From: Chitinophagales bacterium
GTDB taxonomy: Bacteria > Bacteroidota > Bacteroidia > Chitinophagales > UBA10324
NCBI GenBank assembly: GCA_025056305.1
Contig: JANWWJ010000028.1
Location: 1 to 64,000 of the forward strand
Direction of reading: 5' to 3'
DNA length: 64,000 nucleotides
Made by a program: the position numbers and the translations under genes. This document shows, in pieces, positions 9,435 through 17,643 of the stretch. Under the pieces are notes generated by a model. The model saw only the letters and a list, made by a program, of their open reading frames with translations. It did no database searches and was not told the DNA's origin. Each line of letters starts with the position of its first letter. Position 1 is the stretch's first letter.

Positions 9435-11099
9435 ATGAAAACCATGCGCGGGCGTAAAGTCTTAATTCTGCTTTTCATTGCTGTATTGCTGGGGTCCACA
9501 TTAGCGTACCGAAGCGATAACAACTTTTTTGAAATCTCTAAAAACCTGGACATTTTCGCCACCCTCTTTCGGGAAGTCAATACCTACTACGTGGAGGAGA
9601 TCAAGCCGGCAGAGCTTATCAAGACCGGCATTGACGCCATGTTGGAATCTCTGGACCCCTACACCACCTATATTTCTGAAGCAGATATTGAGAGCTACCG
9701 TTTTCAGACCACGGGTAAATACGGCGGCATCGGAGCCCTTATCCGTAAAATCGGAGACGACATTGTGATTGCCGAGCCGTACAAGGGCTTCCCGGCTGAC
9801 AAAGCCGGATTGCGTGTCGGTGACCGCATTATCGAGGTGGATGGCAAAAGCACTAAAGGCAAAACCGTCGAAGACGTCAGCAAGATTCTCAAGGGTACAC
9901 CAGGCACGGAAGTAAAAGTCACCATCCTGCGCCCGAATGAAAAACAGCCCGTGGTGAAAACATTGATCCGTGAAGAAGTGAAAATCAGCAGCGTGCCTTA
10001 CGCCGGTCTGCTAGAGGGCAATATCGGATATGTGCGCCTGACGCAATTCACGGAAAACTGTTCCCAAGAAGTAGCTGCTGCTATCCGCAAGTTGCGGGAA
10101 AAAGCGCCCCTTACAGGATTGGTGCTGGATTTGCGGGGCAACCCCGGCGGCTTGCTTCATGAAGCCGTCAACGTTTCGAACCTATTCATTGAAAAAGGAA
10201 AGGAAATCGTCAGTACACGTGGCAAGGTCAAAGAATGGGATAAGACGTACACAACGCTGAATGCTGCATTAGAACCTAACCTGCCGCTGGCTGTGCTCAT
10301 CAACCGCGGCTCTGCTTCCGCTTCTGAAATCGTAAGCGGCGTGGTTCAGGATTACGACCGCGGTGTTACTATCGGCCAAAAAACCTTTGGCAAGGGGCTG
10401 GTACAAACGACGCGCCAGCTCAGTTACGGCACGCAGTTAAAGGTTACCACTGCCCATTACTATACGCCCAGCGGCCGCTGCATTCAAGCCATCAACTACG
10501 CCCAGCGAAATCCAGACGGCAGCGTAGGTAAAATTCCCGACTCCCTCAAGAATGCCTTTAAGACACGGGCAGGCCGAATCGTTTACGACGGGGGCGGTAT
10601 CGATCCAGATATCGTTGTCGAAGAGCGCGAGCTTCAACCCATCACGGTGAGCTTGCTGAGTAAAAACCTCATTTTTGATTACGCTACCCTGTACCATCAG
10701 CAAAACCCCACCATCGCTCCGGCCCGCCAATTTCAGCTTACCGATGCCGAATACGACCACTTTGTCCAGTGGCTTCGGGATAAGGATTACGACTATGTGA
10801 CCAAAAGCGAAGAGAAACTCAAGGAGTTTCGTGATATGGTTAAAAAAGAAGCTTATTGGGATGCCATCAGGGAACACTATGCTGCTTTGGAAAAAGAAAT
10901 GTCGCACGATAAGGAAAAAGACCTGCTGAAGTTTAAAGATGAGATCAAAGAGTTTTTGGAACAGGAAATAGCCTTGCGTTATTATTACCAAGACGGACGC
11001 ATAGAAGCCAGCCTCAGTGCTGATCCGGTAGTGCAAAAAGCCATTGAAGTGCTGCAGGACACGGCCCAATACAAAAAAATTCTTCAAGTATCCAATTAA
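9435..11099 (+). CDS. S41 family C-terminal processing peptidase
   Basis: PDZ (GGIGALIRK...GDRIIEVDGKSTKGKTVEDVSKILKGTPGTEV) and S41 core (LDLRGNPGGLL, NRGSASASEIVSG, QKTFGKGLVQT). ATG at 9435; the ORF track extends to TTG 9429. Confidence 0.94.
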   Translation: MKTMRGRKVLILLFIAVLLGSTLAYRSDNNFFEISKNLDIFATLFREVNTYYVEEIKPAELIKTGIDAMLESLDPYTTYISEADIESYRFQTTGKYGGIGALIRKIGDDIVIAEPYKGFPADKAGLRVGDRIIEVDGKSTKGKTVEDVSKILKGTPGTEVKVTILRPNEKQPVVKTLIREEVKISSVPYAGLLEGNIGYVRLTQFTENCSQEVAAAIRKLREKAPLTGLVLDLRGNPGGLLHEAVNVSNLFIEKGKEIVSTRGKVKEWDKTYTTLNAALEPNLPLAVLINRGSASASEIVSGVVQDYDRGVTIGQKTFGKGLVQTTRQLSYGTQLKVTTAHYYTPSGRCIQAINYAQRNPDGSVGKIPDSLKNAFKTRAGRIVYDGGGIDPDIVVEERELQPITVSLLSKNLIFDYATLYHQQNPTIAPARQFQLTDAEYDHFVQWLRDKDYDYVTKSEEKLKEFRDMVKKEAYWDAIREHYAALEKEMSHDKEKDLLKFKDEIKEFLEQEIALRYYYQDGRIEASLSADPVVQKAIEVLQDTAQYKKILQVSN

Positions 11100-11116
11100 G
11101 CAGACGGGGGAGGTGT

Positions 11117-12121
11117 TTACCCCGCGGGGGCTCCTTTCAGCCACTGCCACGCATTAGCCCAAAGCAATTTGTGCTGAGTTTCCTGTGGCAATCCTGCTGT
11201 CCGGATGAGCTGTCCGGGGCGCCGTTCGCCAAGGGGAAATGGATAATCAGAGCCGAGGCATACGCGGTCCTCACCGGCAAAACGAATGAGATAGTGCAGC
11301 ATGGCCGTATCATGGGTGAGGCTATCAAACCACAGCCGTCCCAAATAAGTGGAAGGGTGGCATGCATTATCTACAGCCACCAAATCAGGCCGCTCTTCAA
11401 AGCCCTGAACTATTCGGCCAAAAGTAGCAGGAAAGGCCCCGCCGCCGTGGGCAAAAGCCAAGCGCAGGCGAGGATAGCGTTCCAAGACTCCTCCAAAAAT
11501 CAATGAGCAAATAGCCCGCGACGTTTCTGCAGGCATCCCTACAAGCCAGGGCAACCAGTATTTCTGCATGTGATCGCCTCCCATCATGTCCCAGGGATGC
11601 ACAAAAATGCAGGCGTCCAATTCCTGCGCTGCAGCAAAAAAGTCATCAAAACACGGTTCACTTAAATTCAACTGATTTACGTTCGTACCTATCTGCACAC
11701 CGCATAACCCCAGTTCACGCACACAGCGCCGCAATTCTTGAATAGCCAACGACACATCCTGCAACGGCACCGTACCCAGGCCTACAAACCGCTGCGGATA
11801 AGTTTGTACCACTGAAGCAATGTGATCATTGAGAAACTGGCTAAGCTGCAACGCGTCGAGCGGCTTGGCCCAATAGCTGAACATCACCGGCACGGTGCTC
11901 AAAACCTGCATGTCAACGTTATGAACTTCGCATTCGCGAATACGCTGTCGCGGATCCCAGCAATTGCTTTCTATCTCCCGAAAAAAATCACTGCCTTTCA
12001 TCATGCGGGCCCGACAGGGAGCGTAATGCTCCAGGTGTATAAAGCCTTCGTACCCGAAACGTTCGCTCCACCGCGGCATGTGTTCGGGAATGATGTGGGT
12101 ATGGATGTCAATACACGGCAT
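11117..12121 (-). CDS. Aminocarboxymuconate-semialdehyde decarboxylase-like amidohydrolase (ACMSD)
   Basis: MPCIDIHTHIIPEHMPRW...QVLSTVPVMFSYWAKPLDALQLSQFLNDHIASVVQTYPQRFVGLGTVPLQD...FVHPWDMMGGDHMQKYWLPWLVGMPAETSRAI; start reassigned to 12121. Confidence 0.85.
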   Translation of the reverse strand: MPCIDIHTHIIPEHMPRWSERFGYEGFIHLEHYAPCRARMMKGSDFFREIESNCWDPRQRIRECEVHNVDMQVLSTVPVMFSYWAKPLDALQLSQFLNDHIASVVQTYPQRFVGLGTVPLQDVSLAIQELRRCVRELGLCGVQIGTNVNQLNLSEPCFDDFFAAAQELDACIFVHPWDMMGGDHMQKYWLPWLVGMPAETSRAICSLIFGGVLERYPRLRLAFAHGGGAFPATFGRIVQGFEERPDLVAVDNACHPSTYLGRLWFDSLTHDTAMLHYLIRFAGEDRVCLGSDYPFPLGERRPGQLIRTAGLPQETQHKLLWANAWQWLKGAPAG

Positions 12122-12134
12122 GGACAGGGGGGCA

Positions 12135-12148
12135 CAGCGTTGACGCTG
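12135..12148. promoter_or_regulatory. Inverted repeat CAGCGT-TG-ACGCTG just upstream of the ACMSD start
   Basis: Perfect 6-bp arms, 2-nt spacer, 13 bp upstream of the ATG at 12121. Confidence 0.3.
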
Positions 12149-12228
12149 CAAAGAAAACTTTCACCCAGCAATTTACCTTTTGATGCCGTACGCCCAACAT
12201 CCCTGCTTGCCGTGGCCACCATCATTGC

Positions 12229-12240
12229 CTTAAGCTTAAG
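12229..12240. repeat. 12-bp perfect palindrome CTTAAGCTTAAG in a divergent intergenic region
   Basis: Read directly from the sequence. Confidence 0.35.
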
Positions 12241-12304
12241 CAAGGACCCCCGCTTCTAAAAAATAAATTTTTATGATAAATTCGTATAAAGGAAAATCAA
12301 GAGC

Positions 12305-14569
12305 ATGTTGTCTATTCTCCTATTCCAAAAACGTTCTCTGACCGTCCTTATCGCAGGAATTCATTGCCTGTCGGTAAAAGCACAAACACCGCAAATCGTT
12401 TGGCAAAAATGTTTTGGAGGCAGTAAAGACGAAGAATCGCGCAGCATGATCCTTACCTCAGGCGGCGGATATGCCTTTGCCGGTTTCAGCAGCTCTACCG
12501 ACGGAGACTGTACCTCGAACCAAGGCGGCGATGACGTTTGGGTGGTTAACGTCAACGCTTCCAACCAAATCATCTGGCAGCGATCGCTGGGCGGCACAAA
12601 GGAAGATTGGGGCCGCTATATTGTTATGGATACCGACAGCAACTTTTTGGTGTGCGGACACAGCTTTTCTTCCAATGGGCACGTCACGGTCAATCGGGGC
12701 CTGCAAGATGTGTGGATTCTCAAACTACGGCGAAGCGACGGCACCTTGCTTTGGCAACACAGTTATGGCGGCAGCGACGTGGATATCGGCTACCAGATTC
12801 AGCCCACAGCTGACGGAGGCTACATTCTGGTCGGAGGAACGGTATCCAATAACTACGACGTCAGTGGTAACCATGGAAAGGCGGATATCTGGCTGGTGAA
12901 ACTGAATTCAAACCGCAACATCATGTGGCAACGATGTTTCGGCGGCACCGAACATGAAGAGGGCAGTTCGGTTCAAATCACCCCTGACGGCGGCTATGTC
13001 ATTTCCGGATTCGGCAATTCCGTAGACGGCGATCTCAACGCGCAATACGGAGGCTATGATGCGTGGATTATCCGTACCGATGCCCAGGGCAACATCCTAT
13101 GGCAGCGGGCCTTTGGTGGCAGTCAAAACGACGGCGCCCGCGACGTCCGTCCTACCCCCGACGGCGGCTACATCGTTACCGGCTTCACCAATTCAAACGA
13201 CGGGCTGATACCCCCAGGTACGTATAAAGGAAATCAAGATATATGGGTATGGAAGCTGAATGCCGCTGGAGAACTGGAATGGCAGCGCCTGTACGGCGGC
13301 AGCGGTGAGGAATATTCATTCAGCATTGAAGTGCTTGCCGACAACAGCGGCTATCTGGTAGCCGGCTACAGCAGTTCCTCTGATGGCGATCTTACTTCCA
13401 ACAAGGGCTCGTTAGATGTTTGGGTCTTTCAGATCGACCTTGCGGGTAATATCGTGTGGCAACGCTCTATGGGCGGCAGCGTACATGATCGAGCACGAGT
13501 CATCCGACAGGTGGCTCCCAATGAATACTTGGTCAACGCTTATGTGCGGCTCAACAACGGCGACATAAGCGGCAATCACGGCGGTAAGGACGTCTGGAAC
13601 GTGCGCATCTGCGTGCCTACGGTTTACTACCAAGATGCCGACGGCGATGGGTATGGCACCGCTTCGGTAACCACAGAGGAATGCAGCACCGTACCTCCTG
13701 CGGGCTTTGCGGTGGCTGCCGGTGACTGTAACGACAACGCGGCATCCATTCATCCGGCAGCGTACGATGCCTGCAACAGCGTTGATGACAATTGCAACGG
13801 CATGGTAGATGAAAATTCGTTCACGGCGACAACAAGTCCTTCCGGTACGGCTTCCTTTTGCCAAGGCGCCAGTTTGACGTTGACAGCCAGCCCATCGGGC
13901 TATCAATACCAATGGCTGAAAAACGGTGCACCGGTGTCCGGAGCCACCAACCAAACATACACTACCTCTTCCGCTGCCGACTACGCCGTTCAGGTCTTTG
14001 ATGCCTACTGTTCTTCAACCTCTGCTACCGTCACGGTAAGTAAAATCAGTAAACCGCCAGCCTCCATTACACCTTTAGGTAATCTGGATATCTGTACAAC
14101 GGGTTCGGTAACACTTCAGGCCAACAACGGAACGGGTTTATCGTACCAATGGTTCAAAGGCAGCAAACCGATCAGCGGTGCCACGCAACAAACCTATACC
14201 GCTACAAAAACAGGCACTTATAAGGTTCAGGTCACTAATGCTCAGGGATGCAGTAAGAAATCCACAGGCGTTACCGTTACTTCTTCATGCCGACTTGCTG
14301 ACAGGAAAGTGCATGTTATTACTCTGTTTCCAAATCCAGCAACCGGTAAGGTATGGATTGAATTCCACGAGCGGCAACCCGCCGATGGTGAAATATGGAT
14401 TACCGACATCGGTGGAAAGCTGCTTGCCTATCAGCGTTTCTTTGCTGAAGAATCCCTGCTTGGTGTGGACCTGCCCTCGACAGCCACAGGCATGCTGTAC
14501 GTGACGGTAGCGTGGGCCAACGGAAAGAGGATAGTGATGCCCTTATTGGTGCGCGGACGTTCAAGCTAA
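12305..14569 (+). CDS. Secreted beta-propeller-like repeat protein with MopE-type metal-binding motif, Ig-like repeats and T9SS type A sorting domain
   Basis: Signal peptide; about 7 repeats of the WQR(S/C)(L/F)GG...ADGGYILVG...DIWLVKLN type; YYQDADGDGYG...GDCNDNAASIHPAAYDACNSVDDNCNGMVDE; two SYQW/YQW Ig-like units; C-terminal FPNPATGKVWIEF...LPSTATGMLYVTV. Confidence 0.88.
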   Translation: MLSILLFQKRSLTVLIAGIHCLSVKAQTPQIVWQKCFGGSKDEESRSMILTSGGGYAFAGFSSSTDGDCTSNQGGDDVWVVNVNASNQIIWQRSLGGTKEDWGRYIVMDTDSNFLVCGHSFSSNGHVTVNRGLQDVWILKLRRSDGTLLWQHSYGGSDVDIGYQIQPTADGGYILVGGTVSNNYDVSGNHGKADIWLVKLNSNRNIMWQRCFGGTEHEEGSSVQITPDGGYVISGFGNSVDGDLNAQYGGYDAWIIRTDAQGNILWQRAFGGSQNDGARDVRPTPDGGYIVTGFTNSNDGLIPPGTYKGNQDIWVWKLNAAGELEWQRLYGGSGEEYSFSIEVLADNSGYLVAGYSSSSDGDLTSNKGSLDVWVFQIDLAGNIVWQRSMGGSVHDRARVIRQVAPNEYLVNAYVRLNNGDISGNHGGKDVWNVRICVPTVYYQDADGDGYGTASVTTEECSTVPPAGFAVAAGDCNDNAASIHPAAYDACNSVDDNCNGMVDENSFTATTSPSGTASFCQGASLTLTASPSGYQYQWLKNGAPVSGATNQTYTTSSAADYAVQVFDAYCSSTSATVTVSKISKPPASITPLGNLDICTTGSVTLQANNGTGLSYQWFKGSKPISGATQQTYTATKTGTYKVQVTNAQGCSKKSTGVTVTSSCRLADRKVHVITLFPNPATGKVWIEFHERQPADGEIWITDIGGKLLAYQRFFAEESLLGVDLPSTATGMLYVTVAWANGKRIVMPLLVRGRSS

Positions 14570-14579
14570 CTTCGCCAGC

Positions 14580-15386
14580 ATGCGCATCGTGGCCGAACTG
14601 GCCTACAAAGGCACGGCATATCGAGGTTGGCAGGTTCAACGCAATACTTCGCAGACGGTTCAGCAAATCGTACAAGACCGACTCCAGATTTTGCTGCGCC
14701 ACGAGGTGAAGGTCGTGGCGGCAGGCCGTACCGATGCCGGCGTCCATGCCGCTCAAAATTTCATCCATTTTGACACGCCCCAAATACTGCCTGAGGACGC
14801 CCTTCGCCGCATCAACTTTCTGCTGCCGGCGGATATTTCCTTCTATGGATTTTATGCCGTTACCGACGACTTTCATGCACGCTTCGATGCCGTGTCCCGT
14901 ACATATCATTATTTTATCTCATATCAGAAAAATCCGCTCTATGGGGATCTGGTCTGTTACTACCCCTACGCACAACTGGACTTAGACCGCCTCAACGAGG
15001 CGGCACATATTTTCCTGCAGCATGAAGAGTTTGCCGCTTTCAGCAAGAAGCGCACGCAAGTGCGCACCACCCGATGTCGGCTTTCACAGGCCGAATGGTT
15101 TTGGAGTGCAGATCAGCGGCTGCTGGTGTTTTGCGTTACGGCCGACCGGTTTCTACGCGGCATGGTTCGCGGGCTGGTAGCCACTTCCATCCGCTATGCG
15201 CGCGGCAAACTGTCGCGCCAGCAACTGCTGGAACTGTTGCACCGGGCTAAGGCCAACCGAACGGATTTTTCTGCTCCGGCTCAAGGGCTGATCCTCAGCC
15301 GGGTGTGTTACAACCGGCCAATGCAATTACTTCACGGCCAGGCAAGTTCCTCCAGCCGGCTTGCCTTTATCCCGTTCAAATCATGA
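14580..15386 (+). CDS. truA: tRNA pseudouridine(38-40) synthase TruA
   Basis: MRIVAELAYKGTAYRGWQVQRN...VVAAGRTDAGVHAAQNFIHFDT. Confidence 0.96.
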   Translation: MRIVAELAYKGTAYRGWQVQRNTSQTVQQIVQDRLQILLRHEVKVVAAGRTDAGVHAAQNFIHFDTPQILPEDALRRINFLLPADISFYGFYAVTDDFHARFDAVSRTYHYFISYQKNPLYGDLVCYYPYAQLDLDRLNEAAHIFLQHEEFAAFSKKRTQVRTTRCRLSQAEWFWSADQRLLVFCVTADRFLRGMVRGLVATSIRYARGKLSRQQLLELLHRAKANRTDFSAPAQGLILSRVCYNRPMQLLHGQASSSSRLAFIPFKS

Positions 15387-17149
15387 CGGTCATTCGAGCA
15401 AAGCAATTCTTTGACCTGGCCTTGTTGCTGCGCATCCTACGGCTGGCACGTCCATATAAGAAAAAATTCTATGAAGCACTGGTGCTGGCCATCGTTTTGG
15501 CGTTGCTGGCACCGCTTAACCCCGTTCTCATTCAGTACACGGTGGACCATTGCATTCTGGGCGCTCAATACCACTTGCTGAGCGTGATGACTGTGCTGTT
15601 GTTTTCCTCGCTGCTCATTCAAGCGCTGCTTTCTTATCGCTTCACCTTGCTTGCTGCCCGCCTGGGGCAAAACATCGTTTACGACCTGCGCACGCAAGTC
15701 TTCACGCACGTGCTGTCATTGAACATGCGCTATTTCGACCGCACGCCGGTCGGTACAGTGGTGACCCGCACCATTAGCGATGTGGAAGCCGTCAACGACA
15801 TTTTCGCCGAAGGCATCATCAACATCTTCAGCGATCTGCTCATGTTGCTGGTGATTTTGATGGTTATGCTGACCATATCGTGGCCCATGACGCTGGTTAC
15901 GCTTTCCGTCTTGCCTTTGCTGCTGGTGGCCGTATGGTTTTTCAAAGAAGGAGTACGAAAAGCTTTCATTGAAGTGCGCAATCAAGTTGCGCGCCTTAAT
16001 GCTTTCCTGCAGGAACATTTGTCGGGGATGCAGGTGGTTCAGCTCTTTCAGGCTGAACAGCAGGAAATGGAAAAATTCCGAGTCATAAACCGAGATCATC
16101 TAAAAGCCCATCAGCGGTCGGTATGGCATTATTCGGTGTTTTTTCCAATCGTGGAAATTTTGTCGGCTGCTGCCTTGGGCTTGCTGGTCTGGTATGGGGC
16201 ATACCAAATCCTGCATGATCGCAGCACCCCCGGTACCATCATCTCTTTTATCTTATTTCTGAACCTGATGTTTCGTCCCATACGCATGCTTGCAGATAAG
16301 TTCAATACCCTACAAATGGGCATGGTTGCTGCTCAGCGGGTCTTTACGCTGTTGGACGAAAAAAGTCAAGTGCCCGACCGCGGCTGGCGCAGTGCGGCCT
16401 CCATAGCCGGCGAGGTAATTTTTTCTCATGTTAGTTTCAGCTATAATTCCAGCACACCCGTTTTGCGAAATGTTTCCTTTAAGATTCCGGCCGGTGGCTC
16501 TTTGGCCATCGTCGGCCCTACAGGTGCTGGAAAAACGACAATCATAAATCTTTTAAGCCGCTTCTATGATGCCGACGAAGGCCAGATTTTTCTTGATGGC
16601 ATAGACATCCGGGAATACCGCCTTACTTCTTTGCGCCAGGTAATTTGCCCTGTTCTGCAAGATGTTTTTTTGTTTTCCGGAAGCATTCTGGACAATGTTC
16701 GGCTGTTTAATCCTGAGATCAGCCGAAGCCAGGTAGAACAGGCTGCCAGGCGCTGTGGCATGGATGAATGGATTCGCCGGTTGCCGGGCGGTTATGATTA
16801 TCAGGTCCATGAGCGCGGTACTTCGCTCTCGGCAGGCCAGCGGCAGTTGATTTCCTTTCTGCGGGCTTTGTTGGCCAATCCCCGCATTCTGATTTTGGAT
16901 GAAGCCACCTCGGCCGTCGATACTTATTCCGAACAGTTGATCCAACGAGCCATGCAGGTACTTACCGAAGGCAGAACCTGCATTTTTATCGCCCACCGCC
17001 TTTCTACCATCAAACAGGCCACACAAATCCTCGTCTTGGATCAAGGACAGGTAAAAGAAATTGGCACGCATGATGAGCTGCTGCAGGGAAATACGTTGTA
17101 CCGACGTTTGTACGAATTGCAGTTTGGCTACAACTTCTCGCCAGTTTGA
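15383..17149 (+). CDS. ABC transporter, fused permease/ATPase (multidrug/lipid exporter type)
   Basis: Six-TM region then Walker A GPTGAGKTTI, signature LSAGQRQL, Walker B ILILDEATSAVD. ATG 15383 overlaps the truA stop (ATGA). Confidence 0.93.
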   Translation: MTVIRAKQFFDLALLLRILRLARPYKKKFYEALVLAIVLALLAPLNPVLIQYTVDHCILGAQYHLLSVMTVLLFSSLLIQALLSYRFTLLAARLGQNIVYDLRTQVFTHVLSLNMRYFDRTPVGTVVTRTISDVEAVNDIFAEGIINIFSDLLMLLVILMVMLTISWPMTLVTLSVLPLLLVAVWFFKEGVRKAFIEVRNQVARLNAFLQEHLSGMQVVQLFQAEQQEMEKFRVINRDHLKAHQRSVWHYSVFFPIVEILSAAALGLLVWYGAYQILHDRSTPGTIISFILFLNLMFRPIRMLADKFNTLQMGMVAAQRVFTLLDEKSQVPDRGWRSAASIAGEVIFSHVSFSYNSSTPVLRNVSFKIPAGGSLAIVGPTGAGKTTIINLLSRFYDADEGQIFLDGIDIREYRLTSLRQVICPVLQDVFLFSGSILDNVRLFNPEISRSQVEQAARRCGMDEWIRRLPGGYDYQVHERGTSLSAGQRQLISFLRALLANPRILILDEATSAVDTYSEQLIQRAMQVLTEGRTCIFIAHRLSTIKQATQILVLDQGQVKEIGTHDELLQGNTLYRRLYELQFGYNFSPV

Positions 17150-17181
17150 GTTGCACTTTTTAGTATGCACATCTTTGCCCC

Positions 17182-17643
17182 ATGAAACTGTTGTTTGTCT
17201 GTCTAGGCAATATTTGTCGCTCCCCCATGGCTGAGGGTGTGATGCGGAAATTAATAGCTCAACATCAGCTGCCTTGGGTAGTGGACAGCGCCGGCATCGA
17301 ACATTACCACATAGGTGAGCGCCCCGATCGCCGGGCCATAGCTCAATGCCTTTCTCATGGTATTGACATCTCATACAAGCGCGCACGCCTCATTACGCCA
17401 GAAGACTTCAAAACATTTGATTTCATCTACGCACTTTCCGCAGATGTGCGCGACGAGCTTCTGCACTTTTATGTACCAAGTTCGGCCAAAATCCACCTGC
17501 TGCTGGATGTGCTTTATCCGGGTCAAAACCGATCAGTACCTGATCCATGGTACGGATCGCAACGCGATTTCGCCCTTGCTTTTGAGCTGATCGACCAAGC
17601 TTGTCGTGCTTTGATAAAAGTGCATGCCGATGGGCATCGTTAG
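17182..17643 (+). CDS. Low-molecular-weight protein-tyrosine phosphatase
   Basis: LLFVCLGNICRSPMAEGVM (CX5R loop) and VPDPWYG. Confidence 0.95.
   Translation: MKLLFVCLGNICRSPMAEGVMRKLIAQHQLPWVVDSAGIEHYHIGERPDRRAIAQCLSHGIDISYKRARLITPEDFKTFDFIYALSADVRDELLHFYVPSSAKIHLLLDVLYPGQNRSVPDPWYGSQRDFALAFELIDQACRALIKVHADGHR

Noticed and set aside
10437-11150. 237-aa minus-strand ORF
   Set aside because: Antisense shadow of the S41 peptidase gene; no domain-like sequence.
12400-13500. Possible DNA-level tandem repeat array
   Set aside because: Repeats are at protein level (propeller blades) with diverged nucleotide sequence.
13412-13954. 180-aa minus-strand ORF
   Set aside because: Antisense to the repeat region of the T9SS propeller gene; open because of repeat codon bias.
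16553-17386. 277-aa minus-strand ORF
   Set aside because: Antisense to the ABC transporter and LMW-PTP genes, which have clear motifs.
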